From the NCBI GenBank assembly GCA_016177875.1, contig JACOUL010000023.1, forward strand, positions 1 through 64,000: a stretch of DNA of 64,000 nt, given 5' to 3'. Below are positions 9,104 to 17,310 of the stretch, piece by piece. The DNA comes from Burkholderiales bacterium (lineage in GTDB: Bacteria; Pseudomonadota; Gammaproteobacteria; Burkholderiales; Burkholderiaceae_D). Position 1 is the stretch's first letter, and each line of letters opens with the position of its first letter. Position numbers and translations under genes: made by a program. Under the pieces are notes generated by a model. The model saw only the letters and a list, made by a program, of their open reading frames with translations. It had not been told where the DNA came from and ran no database searches.

Positions 9104-9583
9104 TCAAGGTTTGCGCACGCCCGGATTGCCGGTGCCTTCGGCACCGGCCGGCTCTTCGCCGCCAGCAGATCGAGGTCTGTCGATCGGGGTAACGGTAACC
9201 GGTGCGACGCCGTCCTTCTTCATATCCAGCTGCTCCGCGGCTTTTGGAGAAAGATCGACGATGCGCCCTTTGACATAAGGTCCGCGATCCCGAATTTCGA
9301 CTTCGGTGGCTTTACCGTTTTCGAGATTGGTTACCTTGGCTTTTGTGCCCAAGGGCAAAGTCCTGCTCGCCGCAATATTTTCTTTCGGGTTCATCGGCGT
9401 ACCGTCCGCCATTTTCTTGCCCGCGAATTGACGGCCGTAGTAGGAAGCTTTTCCGTGCTGGGTTTTATGGGGTTGATGCGCGCCGGCTTTCTTATCGGGC
9501 TTTTCCTTACTGCTCGAATGAGCGGCAATAGGGACGGTGAAGAGAAAAAAACAGGAGATAAGGGTAAATCGAAGTTTAGCCAT
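9104..9583 (-). CDS. rlpA: RlpA-like septal ring lytic transglycosylase
   Basis: The protein has 159 residues from the ATG at 9583, which follows a GAAGAAGG Shine-Dalgarno. The in-frame start at 9610 would lie inside the upstream gene. A signal peptide (MAKLRFTLISCFFLFTVPIA) is followed by a Lys-rich linker and a double-psi beta-barrel domain: GKASYYGRQFAGKKMADGTP, then ASRTLPLGTKAKVTNL and RDRGPYVKGRIVDLS, with the catalytic-type Asp in RDRG. It lacks the SPOR domain of long RlpA proteins. Family members cleave naked glycan strands of peptidoglycan during daughter-cell separation. It is the last gene of a three-gene minus-strand operon. Confidence 0.88.
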   Translation of the reverse strand: MAKLRFTLISCFFLFTVPIAAHSSSKEKPDKKAGAHQPHKTQHGKASYYGRQFAGKKMADGTPMNPKENIAASRTLPLGTKAKVTNLENGKATEVEIRDRGPYVKGRIVDLSPKAAEQLDMKKDGVAPVTVTPIDRPRSAGGEEPAGAEGTGNPGVRKP

Positions 9584-9593
9584 GACCTTCTTC

Positions 9594-10091
9594 TTAATTG
9601 AGGCGTCCAAATTGTACGGATTCGGAAAAATAAGGCGTAACGATCAATGCAGAAGGATTGGTGATGACGGTGGCGCAGAGTAAGCCGACAGGCGGTGCGA
9701 ATTCGCGAAACTCGACTTCAATGCGATCGGGGTCGCGAAACAGCGTTACCCTCTCAACGGCCACGCTGTAACAAGAGCTGGGCCGATTGCCTAAGAAGAC
9801 GGCAATGACCATGTTTTGATGAAAATTGATTTGCGGCAGAGACGGTAAGGGCGTCACATTTCCCGTGTGTTCACGCCAAAGCGATTCCCAATCAAAAATA
9901 TTGCGTATGACGACAAAACGCGGCTGAGTAATCGCAGAGCTCGAGTTGCCGGCAATGGTTTGAAATTCGATGGGGACAACGTCTGAACCGAAATCGCCAA
10001 AGACGGTGGAGATCACAACGCCGCCGCAAGCGGATAGCGCTAGGCACAGGACCAACGCTATCCGTCGTAACCAACAGTTTTTCAAATTCAC
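9594..10091 (-). CDS. PrcB-like lipoprotein
   Basis: The GTG at 10091 gives 165 residues beginning VNLKNCWLRRIALVLCLALS and then the lipobox LSAC-GG, so a lipoprotein is predicted. A longer open frame extends upstream but only as a shadow of the SRPBCC gene. The mature part has FVVIRNIFDWESLWREHTGN and MVIAVFLGNRPSSCYSVAVE, resembling the PrcB C-terminal domain, whose usual PTGGYSV motif reads PSSCYSV here. In spirochaetes PrcB is a subunit of a dentilisin protease complex; elsewhere the domain is of unknown function. Its stop codon lies 10 nt before the rlpA start, so translation is probably coupled. Confidence 0.7.
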   Translation of the reverse strand: MNLKNCWLRRIALVLCLALSACGGVVISTVFGDFGSDVVPIEFQTIAGNSSSAITQPRFVVIRNIFDWESLWREHTGNVTPLPSLPQINFHQNMVIAVFLGNRPSSCYSVAVERVTLFRDPDRIEVEFREFAPPVGLLCATVITNPSALIVTPYFSESVQFGRLN

Positions 10092-10110
10092 GCTTTTTGC
10101 GAGCGAGAGC

Positions 10111-10584
10111 CTATACGCCGGGTTGCGGACGCTCTTGCTCCACGGCGCCGCGCCAAGCTCCGGTTTCTTGCCCACGCGTCTCGATAAATTCTTTAAAGCG
10201 TTCCAAGTCGGCTTGGATACGACGCGATACCACACCGACCGCATCACCGACATTCTCCGCGATACCTTCCGGATCGTATTCGATTTGCAGCATGATGCGC
10301 GTGGTGTCATCGCTTATGCGGTGAAATGTCACAACGCCGCCGTTCGGTGCGCCTGCAATACTGCGCCATGCAATGCGCATATCGGGGACTTGTTCGGTAA
10401 TCTCCGCGTCCCACTCCTTGGTCTTGCCGGCGATCTCGGCAACCCAACGCAGATGCGTCTCATCCAGTTGCCGTACTTCCTTGATGCCTTCCATGAATTT
10501 CGGGAAGTCTTCGAATTGCGTCCATTGGTTGTACGCGGTGCTGACGGGGACGTTAACGTCTATGGATTTTTCAACGGTAGCCAT
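10111..10584 (-). CDS. SRPBCC (polyketide cyclase/dehydrase-like) protein
   Basis: The protein has 157 residues with no signal peptide and is cytoplasmic. The N-terminus (ATVEKSIDVNVPVSTAYNQW then FEDFPKFMEGIKEVRQLD) and the later GVVTFHRISDDTTRIMLQI mark the START-like SRPBCC fold used to bind hydrophobic ligands. It belongs to the YndB/cyclase-like group often linked to stress response in proteobacteria. It is the first gene of an operon with the lipoprotein (19-nt gap) and rlpA. GAGAGAC lies 5-10 nt before the ATG. Ligand unknown. Confidence 0.85.
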   Translation of the reverse strand: MATVEKSIDVNVPVSTAYNQWTQFEDFPKFMEGIKEVRQLDETHLRWVAEIAGKTKEWDAEITEQVPDMRIAWRSIAGAPNGGVVTFHRISDDTTRIMLQIEYDPEGIAENVGDAVGVVSRRIQADLERFKEFIETRGQETGAWRGAVEQERPQPGV

Positions 10585-10995
10585 GAGTGTCTCTCCATTT
10601 AGAACGCATTAATGAGGTAACGATTAGACAACGCAGCGATGAAAGATTCCGGTGCCTGTTTGGGGGTGGATTTTTTTTCGCATCGCACAAATAGCACTCG
10701 CGTTCGCAGCAAATAGGAAGGCCGGCCCCGACTCTTCTCACTTTTTTTTACAGAGTTGCTGCGGCGCCATTTAATTGAATGGCAGACACTGCTATGGTTA
10801 TGGAGTTACGTTGCCTGTTCGCGGTAACGTTACGAATACCAACGTCCACCGGGCGTCAGACCTGGGGCCAATAAAAATAAAAATTGAAGGATCAAAGGAG
10901 GGTGGCACCGAAACAAAGATGGCGGGCAAAGAGCCGCTGCAAGTTCGGGGCTGCTTTGTTAACCTAACAAAGCTTACGGAGCAAGGACGCACACC
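10585..10995. promoter_or_regulatory. 410-bp intergenic region with a 9-bp hairpin upstream of the CBS gene
   Basis: No convincing gene is present. A 74-codon frame at 10775-10999 has poor composition and no family look. The region must carry divergent promoters for the SRPBCC operon and the CBS gene. Two homopolymer tracts occur (T8 near 10671-10678 and T8 near 10742-10749). A perfect inverted repeat GCTTTGTTA-ACC-TAACAAAGC at 10953-10973 lies 22 bases before the CBS start. It could be an operator or an mRNA leader hairpin, and has no T-run behind it. Confidence 0.5.
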
Positions 10996-11442
10996 ATGAG
11001 TGAACGTACTGTCATTCAATCCATTTCAAGCAAGCGCGTGTTGACGACGTCGCCACAGGCAAATGCTTATGAAGCTGCCTGTGTCATGACGGACGCCAGA
11101 TGCGGCAGTATTGTCGTCACGGATCCTTCGGGTTCCATGGTCGGCATACTGACCGAGCGCGACCTGATGACCAAGGTAGTAGCACGAGGACTCGATCCAT
11201 CCAAGGCATCCGTGTCTGAAATCATGACCAAGAACCCACGCTACGTTTCACCCGAAACCAGCGTATCGAACGCGGTGTTGATCATGAAGGAGGGCGGTTT
11301 TCGCCATCTGCCGATTGTGTCTGCGCATTCGCGCAAGGTGATCGGCATGTTTTCGATTCGCGATGCGTCGCCGCGGGAATTGAGCGAAGCTGATCGGCGC
11401 GCCGAATACCTTGAATTGATGAGCGATTCGGTCGCGTATTAA
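10996..11442 (+). CDS. CBS-domain protein
   Basis: The protein has 148 residues made almost entirely of two CBS domains: SSKRVLTTSPQANAYEAACV to ILTERDLMTKVVARGLDPSK, then VSEIMTKNPRYVSPETSVSN to HLPIVSAHSRKVIGMFSIRD. The pair forms a Bateman module that binds adenosyl nucleotides (AMP, ATP, SAM or similar) and usually senses energy status. There is no fused effector domain, so it must act on a partner or as a stand-alone sensor. GGAG at 10977-10980 with AAGGA just after serves as the Shine-Dalgarno. It ends 18 bases before a strong terminator shared with the PilZ gene. Confidence 0.88.
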   Translation: MSERTVIQSISSKRVLTTSPQANAYEAACVMTDARCGSIVVTDPSGSMVGILTERDLMTKVVARGLDPSKASVSEIMTKNPRYVSPETSVSNAVLIMKEGGFRHLPIVSAHSRKVIGMFSIRDASPRELSEADRRAEYLELMSDSVAY

Positions 11443-11460
11443 TTTTCTTAAGATGCATGA

Positions 11461-11493
11461 TGAATAAAGCCGGCTTCGCGCCGGCTTTATTCA
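11461..11493. terminator. Bidirectional intrinsic terminator between CBS and PilZ genes
   Basis: A perfect 14-bp stem TGAATAAAGCCGGC (11461-11474) and its complement (11480-11493) enclose a TTCGC loop. A-rich and T-rich outer arms give the U-tract in both directions. The stem includes the stop codon and last codons of the PilZ gene on the minus strand, so one element ends both convergent transcripts. Confidence 0.85.
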
Positions 11494-11810
11494 TTGATGT
11501 ATTGCTCGATGAGGGCAAGGTCTTCTTCGTCAATTTTCGCAAAACGCGCACCGACGCGAAAATTGGCGAGTTCGGTGTTGGTCGAGCTATGTACCACGCT
11601 TGCGGTGAAACGCACTTTGCGTTCCTGTTCCGGCAAATTGAAACGAAACATATACAAGGTACCCGGCGCAAGCATTTCATTAGTTGCAAACGCGAGCCCC
11701 ATGCGCGAAATATTCAGCAGCTTGACCGGCCGCATGAAATTGCCGAATTCGTCGGCCATGACGGCATCGACCTCAAGGAATTTGCGCGGATGCTGGCGTT
11801 GTTCGATCAT
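11487..11810 (-). CDS. PilZ domain protein
   Basis: With ATG at 11810 the protein has 107 residues and begins MIEQRQHPRKF. A longer frame upstream would overlap the LysR gene and lacks homologous look. The PilZ signature is present: RQHPRKF near the N-terminus supplies the RxxxR c-di-GMP-binding Arg motif and NISRMGLAF supplies the (D/N)xSxxG motif. Family members are single-domain c-di-GMP receptors controlling motility or polysaccharide synthesis. Several c-di-GMP enzymes occur elsewhere in the window (15713-17284, 54664-56331). Its stop codon lies within the shared terminator stem. Confidence 0.85.
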   Translation of the reverse strand: MIEQRQHPRKFLEVDAVMADEFGNFMRPVKLLNISRMGLAFATNEMLAPGTLYMFRFNLPEQERKVRFTASVVHSSTNTELANFRVGARFAKIDEEDLALIEQYINE

Positions 11811-11854
11811 GGTCTCAGGCCTGCAGAATTGACTAGCTGCATTGTAAGCATAAA

Positions 11855-12760
11855 TTAAAGCGCTTGGCAGAGTTTGTAAATTTGCCCGCGTACCCATTGG
11901 CATACCGTGTCCTGATGATTTCGCTCTGGCCAGTATTGGCGGATCATGGGTGGAGGAACTTCAATGGGCGGCGGCAAAACTTGCAAGTCCAGGTGTGTCG
12001 GCGCAAGCCGTAACAGGCGCCTGGGCGAGGTGGCAATATTGTCCGTGGCGGCAACGATATAAAACACCGACAGAAAGTTGGGGACAATCACATGGAAGCG
12101 GCGTTCAAAGCCGTATTTGAGGCAGGTTTCATCGACGTTCGTCAATTGCATGCTGCGAATCGCCACCCGAACGTGACGCCCATTCTTGAATTCCTCCAGG
12201 CTCAAGTGCCCCTGAATAGCCGGATGTCCGCGGCGCACGATACACACGAAATCCTCCGCGAAGAGATCCTGGTGACGGAAATGCTCGACGAGCGGCGGCA
12301 CCGCGCCCACCACTAGATCGACGTCGCCGGACTGCAATGCCGCATGCAAATCGACGCTGTCGATGGGGATGACGCGCAAGTGGAGTTTCGGTGCTTGTTC
12401 ATCGATGATCCGCACCAAGGGGGCAAGAATCAAACTTTCGCTGTAGTCGCTCATGGCGATGCGCAGACGCCTTTCCGTGTGCCGGATATCGCGTGCGGTT
12501 TGCATCTGCAGGGCCGCATGCAGCGCGTCGAGCGCTTGCCGTATGGGGCCGGCAATGGCGTCGCTATACACCGTCGGCGTTACGCCATGCGCCTGCCGTA
12601 TGAACAACGGGTCGCCGGCGACATGGCGCAAGCGATTAATCGCTTGGCTGATCGCCGGTTGGCTTAAACCAAGCCGGGTGGCGGCGCGCGATAGGCTTTG
12701 TTCTCGATAGACGGCATCGAAGATGCGCAGGAGATTCAGATCCAGAGTGTCGATATTCAT
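11855..12760 (-). CDS. LysR-family transcriptional regulator
   Basis: The protein has 301 residues. The N-terminal winged HTH reads LDLNLLRIFDAVYREQSLSR and AATRLGLSQPAISQAINRLR, a textbook LysR start, followed by a substrate-binding domain with RRLRIAMSDYSESLILAPLV. The start (ATG 12760) is 99 bases from the divergent MFS gene, the usual arrangement in which the regulator controls the transporter. A T-N11-A-type dyad at 12774-12796 lies between them. The effector cannot be told from sequence. Confidence 0.92.
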   Translation of the reverse strand: MNIDTLDLNLLRIFDAVYREQSLSRAATRLGLSQPAISQAINRLRHVAGDPLFIRQAHGVTPTVYSDAIAGPIRQALDALHAALQMQTARDIRHTERRLRIAMSDYSESLILAPLVRIIDEQAPKLHLRVIPIDSVDLHAALQSGDVDLVVGAVPPLVEHFRHQDLFAEDFVCIVRRGHPAIQGHLSLEEFKNGRHVRVAIRSMQLTNVDETCLKYGFERRFHVIVPNFLSVFYIVAATDNIATSPRRLLRLAPTHLDLQVLPPPIEVPPPMIRQYWPERNHQDTVCQWVRGQIYKLCQAL

Positions 12761-12773
12761 ACTTGATATTCGT

Positions 12774-12796
12774 ATTCTTATATCTGATAGAAGAAT
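12774..12796. promoter_or_regulatory. Candidate LysR-type operator (ATTCTT-N11-AAGAAT)
   Basis: A perfect 6-bp inverted repeat, ATTCTT (12774-12779) and AAGAAT (12791-12796), separated by exactly 11 bases, contains the T-N11-A core of LTTR boxes. It sits between the divergent LysR and MFS genes, 14 bases from the LysR start codon, as expected for an autoregulatory recognition site. Confidence 0.55.
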
Positions 12797-12859
12797 TTAT
12801 CTATCGCCAAATATCTTAGCCTACTTTATGCTGGATGCATCTCCTTTTAGGAAATTCCT

Positions 12860-14035
12860 ATGCCGACTTTGCCGCGCCTGCGATTAGCTCACTTGCTCGC
12901 CATGACCGGCATTTATTTTTGTTCGGTCGGCTTCATGTTGCAGTTCCCGCGCTACATCCTGCGCATGGGCTGCAGCGCCACCTTGGTCGGCTGGCTGTTG
13001 GCGATCGGCTTGATACCGGCCTTGCTGCTGGCGCGCCCTATCGGAGAATGGAACCGGCGTTTGGGCGGCCGTTGGCCTATGGTGATCGGCGGGCTGATCG
13101 CGTTGGCAGGAAATTTACCCATGCTGTGGCTGGATCAGTTCGGCGTCGCCATGGTGGTGTCGCGCATCGTATATGCGATCGGCCATTCCATGTTCTTCGG
13201 CAGTTTGTTTGCACAGGCAGCGTTTATGGTCGAACACCCGGCGCAGCGCGTGAAGGTGATCGGCTGGATGGCTGTGATGACGCAAGTCGGGAATGCCGTC
13301 GGCGGTACGCTCGGAGAAATGGCCTATCAGCATAGTAACGCCGCCTATTGGTGGGGCAGCGCCGCATTCGGCTTGGCGGCGACCGTATTGGGCGCTTGCT
13401 GGAGCTTGCGGCCGCAAGCGGACATCGACGCGGAGACCAAGGCCGCCGACGCAAGGCTAAGCTGGTCCCCCGAAATATGGGCAACGGTAGCGGTTGCCAT
13501 GGCTTTTGCCGGCGCGACGCAATTCGTTCCGGCGTTCATTGACGATCTCGTCAAAAACGGCACCATTGAAAAACCGTTTGCCGCCAGCTGGTTCCTGACC
13601 ACCGCACTTTTGGTGGTGGCCTCGGTACGGCTTATCGGCGGGTATTTCGCGCAGAGGCTTTTGCATCCGCGCGTGCTGCTTGCCTGCCATTTCATCTTGC
13701 TGGCAACTTTCGTCGCCTTACCATGGATGCATACGCTGCCGGTTGCCATATTGCTCGGACTTGCTTTTGGTTTGAGCTACGGTTGGCTTTATCCGGCCTT
13801 GAGCGCGCTGGCATTCACCAACGTGCCCTCAGAAGCGCGCGGCGTAGTGTCCGGCTGGTTGATGGTGGCATTCGAAATCGGCTTTCGCTTAACGCCGATC
13901 GGCATGGGCGCGCTGATCGCCTATAGCGGCTACCGCGCGATGTTTATCGGGCTGGCCCTGGCTTACGTAGTGATCGTAGCTTTCGGCTGGAGTGTGAATA
14001 GAAGATCGCTTCAGGCGGCGACCGTAGGGACATGA
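12860..14035 (+). CDS. Major facilitator superfamily transporter
   Basis: The protein has 391 residues with about 12 hydrophobic segments, a standard MFS length. N-terminal half: LLAMTGIYFCSVGFMLQFPR, then a cytoplasmic loop GEWNRRLGGRWPMVIGG in the position of MFS motif A. The C-terminal half has ALAFTNVPSEARGVVSGWLM, typical of drug/metabolite exporters. AGGAAA precedes the ATG at 12860. Probably controlled by the divergent LysR gene. The GNAT gene starts 10 bases after its stop, so the pair looks co-transcribed. Substrate not predictable. Confidence 0.88.
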   Translation: MPTLPRLRLAHLLAMTGIYFCSVGFMLQFPRYILRMGCSATLVGWLLAIGLIPALLLARPIGEWNRRLGGRWPMVIGGLIALAGNLPMLWLDQFGVAMVVSRIVYAIGHSMFFGSLFAQAAFMVEHPAQRVKVIGWMAVMTQVGNAVGGTLGEMAYQHSNAAYWWGSAAFGLAATVLGACWSLRPQADIDAETKAADARLSWSPEIWATVAVAMAFAGATQFVPAFIDDLVKNGTIEKPFAASWFLTTALLVVASVRLIGGYFAQRLLHPRVLLACHFILLATFVALPWMHTLPVAILLGLAFGLSYGWLYPALSALAFTNVPSEARGVVSGWLMVAFEIGFRLTPIGMGALIAYSGYRAMFIGLALAYVVIVAFGWSVNRRSLQAATVGT

Positions 14036-14045
14036 AAGGGTGGCA

Positions 14046-14867
14046 ATGAACATAGTTGACCGCGAATTGCAGATAGCGTTGGAGCAAGTCGAAGCAGACT
14101 CCTGGGAACAGTTGTGCCGCGGCATTCCCGCTGAACTGACTGAGACCTTTAAGCTGACCGTCGCGCGTGAGGACGATGTGGTGATGACTCATTGCCTGGT
14201 GGCGGATCGGCCGCTGAATAATCGCGCGATCGGACTTGGCATGCAGCGGCCTTGCACCCGCGAACAGATTCACGCATTGGCGCGGCGCTTCATCGCAACC
14301 GAGATGAAAAATTTTGCATTGGCAATTAGCCCGTACGCCAATCCCGCCGAGTTGGCGCAGTGGCTGGCGGAAGTTGGCTTGGTGATTCGCGGCCATGTCG
14401 TCAAGCTGGTGCGCGACAATGCGCAGCTCGCCGAAAACGATACTGTTCTTCAGGTAAAGGAAGTCGAGCCGGCAGACAAAATGCTGTTCGGCGAGCTATC
14501 CGCACGCGCTTGGGAGCGGCCGCCCATCATCGCACATTGGATGTGCGCAGCGGTCGGTTTGCCGGGCTGGCGGCATTATCTTGCATACGACAATGGACAG
14601 CCGGTAGCAGCGGCGGCAATGTATATCGATGGGCACTATGCCTGGCTGGGAATCGGTTCTACATTGCCGCAATCGCGCGGCAAAGGCGCGCAGCAATCCC
14701 TGATCGCACGGCGCATCCAAGATGGATTAGCGCTCGGCGTGCGGCATTTCATCGCGGAGACGGAAAGTTTCAATACGTCTTGCCACAACTTGATGCGCTT
14801 CGGATTCGCGTGTGCCTACGAGCGGCCGAACTACGGCATCCCGCTCACTGAAATTAAGACCTTTTGA
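14046..14867 (+). CDS. GNAT-family N-acetyltransferase
   Basis: The protein has 273 residues from ATG 14046, which has AAAGGG five bases upstream; the in-frame GTG at 14040 overlaps that Shine-Dalgarno. The C-terminal half contains the acetyl-CoA pyrophosphate loop in LGIGSTLPQSRGKGAQQSLI (R/QxxGxG/A type), followed by HFIAETESFNTSCHNLMRFG, the beta-5 splay region. The N-terminal half looks like a degenerate second GNAT fold, as in two-domain acetyltransferases. It is downstream of the MFS gene, and a joint role in resistance or metabolite handling is conceivable but unproven. The 3' end overlaps the convergent next gene by 14 bases. Confidence 0.85.
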   Translation: MNIVDRELQIALEQVEADSWEQLCRGIPAELTETFKLTVAREDDVVMTHCLVADRPLNNRAIGLGMQRPCTREQIHALARRFIATEMKNFALAISPYANPAELAQWLAEVGLVIRGHVVKLVRDNAQLAENDTVLQVKEVEPADKMLFGELSARAWERPPIIAHWMCAAVGLPGWRHYLAYDNGQPVAAAAMYIDGHYAWLGIGSTLPQSRGKGAQQSLIARRIQDGLALGVRHFIAETESFNTSCHNLMRFGFACAYERPNYGIPLTEIKTF

Positions 14868-15432
14868 CTTCAAGCCTCAACAAATACTTCGTTGGGTTGC
14901 GTTCACGATCGGCGGTGACGTCGATTTTTTTCGCTTCCTCGGGATAGCTCACCCGCGCCGTAGCCGTGAATATGCGACCCGATTTATTGATCGCGTGATG
15001 CGGCACGGTCAGCATGCCGCGCTGCTCATAAGGTTTGCCTGGAAGGAGTTTTACGTCGGCGTCACCTGTAGGCTTGACGGCATCGAGGTCTCGTCGAGAG
15101 CGTTCCATCTTGCCGACATGCGTATTTTTTGACTCCACCACTTCTTCCATGCCGATGCGCAGCTCACGCAGTACCGTGGGTTTCTTCGCATTGCATCGCA
15201 AATGATATTCGTAACGGGCTTGCGTCTTCAGCAGGATATCCATCGGCTTGGCATCTTTCAGAACATCGAGCTTGCAGTCGAAGTATTCATTTTGCTGGAC
15301 GTTCTTGGAAAATTTGTTTGGTTCGGTCAACCATTTAATGCCGGGCATTTCCGCGTGTGCACTCATGCTCATGCCGCCGATTTCTGCGAGTGCGAAGAAC
15401 AAAAAACATAGCTTGCTTGAAATGCGCTTCAT
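14854..15432 (-). CDS. Exported protein of unknown function
   Basis: ATG 15432 has AGGGAG five bases upstream and gives 192 residues with a signal peptide (MKRISSKLCFLFFALAEIGG to AHAEM). The mature part is Lys/Glu-rich with two Cys (FDCKLDV and HLRCNAK) that could form a disulfide. Hydrophobic-alternating segments suggest an all-beta fold (for example GRIFTATARVSYPEEAKKID). I do not recognise the family. It is transcribed against the GNAT gene and overlaps its last 14 bases. Confidence 0.65.
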   Translation of the reverse strand: MKRISSKLCFLFFALAEIGGMSMSAHAEMPGIKWLTEPNKFSKNVQQNEYFDCKLDVLKDAKPMDILLKTQARYEYHLRCNAKKPTVLRELRIGMEEVVESKNTHVGKMERSRRDLDAVKPTGDADVKLLPGKPYEQRGMLTVPHHAINKSGRIFTATARVSYPEEAKKIDVTADRERNPTKYLLRLEVKRS

Positions 15433-15712
15433 GGGGCTCCCTATTTTCATTATGTCGACGTTTTGCGCACAGGCCGATCGACTACTGACTGCCATCATAT
15501 CCGAATATTTTTCATTTCACGACAATGTCGGGCGGTCGACGCAATTTGGAAGCAGGAAAGAGCAGCGGCCTTGAACGCCTGTAATGCGTTTTGTATCTAA
15601 TCGTTTATTGAACGGCAGCCACAATTCTTTCCCATCATAAATATCGATGGAAATGACTTCGATGAAGTAAGTTGCTTTTCAAATCCAAAATAAATCATAA
15701 GGAAAATGAACA

Positions 15713-17284
15713 GTGGAGCAAGCTAAACGGAAAAAGAAAATCGCAAACTTGTTCACCGCGCGCAATAGTTTTCCCCTTGTGCTGCTGTTGCTGTCTTTGT
15801 TCGTGACGTATAAGGCATGGCAGGGCGCCCAGCGCGTTGCTGATCGGACCATCGCTACTGCCTTTGACTTTCGCGTGCGTGAATTAAGCGGCTTGATTGC
15901 GCAACGCATGCAAGTTTACGAGCAAGTGTTGCGCGGCGGAGTGGGCTTATTTGCTGCGTCCACACAAATTACCCGCCAGGATTTTCATGTCTACATTCGA
16001 GCGCTTGCTTTACATCGCGATTATCCCGGCATACAAGGCGTGGGATTCTCCGTCCTTGTGCCGTCGGCGAAAAGAGTAGCGCATATACGCTCGGTTAAAC
16101 GCGAGGGTTTTCCCGAATACACGCTCTGGCCGGACGGTGCCCGAGACTTTTATACTTCCATCGTTTATCTGGAGCCGTTTTCGGGCCGGAATCTGCGCGC
16201 ATTCGGATATGACATGTATTCCGATCCCGTACGTCGTGCCGCTATGGATTTTGCGCGGGATACGGGAAAGGCTGCGATGTCGGGTAAGACGGAACTGGTT
16301 CAAGAAACCTCAAAGGATGTGCAAGCCGGTTTTCTCCTGTACTTGCCGGTGTATCGCGGTGGAAAAACACCGGAAACCATAGAAGAACGTCGCGCCAATT
16401 TGGTGGGGTGGGTATATGCGCCTTTTCGCGGGAAGGACCTCATGCATCGAATTCAAAACGGCTACGCGGAAGACATCGATCTTGAAATTTACGATGGCGG
16501 CGAAATTCGGCGCGATGCGCTCATGTATGACTCAAGCTCCTACGCCGATGAGAACGACAAACGGAATTGGCTGAAAAAAATCGAACCTATCGAAATTGCG
16601 CAGCACCAATGGACAGCGGTGATGACGGCACTGCCGACCTTTGAAAATCGCTTGGAACAAGGCAGGCCGGCGCTGATCTTGCGCAGTGGAATCAGTATCA
16701 GCTTGTTGCTCGCGCTGTTAGCCTGGGTCTTTCTTGACGATAGGGCACGTGCCATTCAAGCGGCGCATCAAGCGACCCAACTTGCACTCTACGATCCGCT
16801 CACGGGGCTACCCAATCGCAAATTAATCGCAGATCGTTTGCACCAAGCCGTCGTTATGGCAAAACGTGAGCAAGAGCGGCTGGCCGTGTTGTTCATCGAC
16901 CTGGATAAATTCAAACCGGTCAATGACGAACTTGGACATGCCGTGGGTGATTTGCTTTTAAAAGAAGTGGCTAATCGCTTACAAGCTTGCGTGCGCGAGG
17001 CGGATACGGTTGCTCGTCTCGGCGGCGATGAATTCGTCGCGCTGCTTGTCCATGCGCATGATCGGCATTCCGCCGAAGTGGCTGCGGAAAAAATGCTACA
17101 TGCCTTGATGCGGCCTTTCGAGGTCGTCGGACATCGCTTACAAATCGGCGGCAGTATCGGCGTCGCACTTTACCCGGAAGATGGGCAAGAGCCAAATTCC
17201 TTGGTTAAGTCCGCTGACGCGGCGATGTACGCAGCTAAAAATGCGGGACGCAGCACGGTGCGGTTTGCATCGGATTTATCCTAA
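15713..17284 (+). CDS. CHASE-domain diguanylate cyclase
   Basis: The protein has 523 residues from a GTG at 15713 preceded by AAGGAAAA. Layout: a short cytoplasmic N-terminus, a TM helix (FPLVLLLLSLFVTYKAW), a periplasmic CHASE sensor (about 60-300, with GVGLFAASTQITRQDFHVYI and GYDMYSDPVRRAAMDFARDT), a second TM helix (LILRSGISISLLLALLAWVF) and a GGDEF domain starting YDPLTGLPNRKLIADRL. The active motif LGGDEFVALL is intact (GGDEF 437-441), so it should make c-di-GMP in response to an extracytoplasmic small ligand. No EAL domain follows. Confidence 0.92.
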   Translation: MEQAKRKKKIANLFTARNSFPLVLLLLSLFVTYKAWQGAQRVADRTIATAFDFRVRELSGLIAQRMQVYEQVLRGGVGLFAASTQITRQDFHVYIRALALHRDYPGIQGVGFSVLVPSAKRVAHIRSVKREGFPEYTLWPDGARDFYTSIVYLEPFSGRNLRAFGYDMYSDPVRRAAMDFARDTGKAAMSGKTELVQETSKDVQAGFLLYLPVYRGGKTPETIEERRANLVGWVYAPFRGKDLMHRIQNGYAEDIDLEIYDGGEIRRDALMYDSSSYADENDKRNWLKKIEPIEIAQHQWTAVMTALPTFENRLEQGRPALILRSGISISLLLALLAWVFLDDRARAIQAAHQATQLALYDPLTGLPNRKLIADRLHQAVVMAKREQERLAVLFIDLDKFKPVNDELGHAVGDLLLKEVANRLQACVREADTVARLGGDEFVALLVHAHDRHSAEVAAEKMLHALMRPFEVVGHRLQIGGSIGVALYPEDGQEPNSLVKSADAAMYAAKNAGRSTVRFASDLS

Positions 17285-17310
17285 GAGCTTCAAACATAAT
17301 GTTTGGAGCT

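Noticed and set aside
9594-10310. 238-codon frame of the PrcB-like lipoprotein
   Set aside because: The first 73 residues are shadow of the SRPBCC gene; the lipoprotein signal starts at GTG 10091.
10775-10999. 74-codon frame in the region upstream of the CBS gene
   Set aside because: No Shine-Dalgarno, random composition, and it overlaps the hairpin and ribosome-binding site of the CBS gene.
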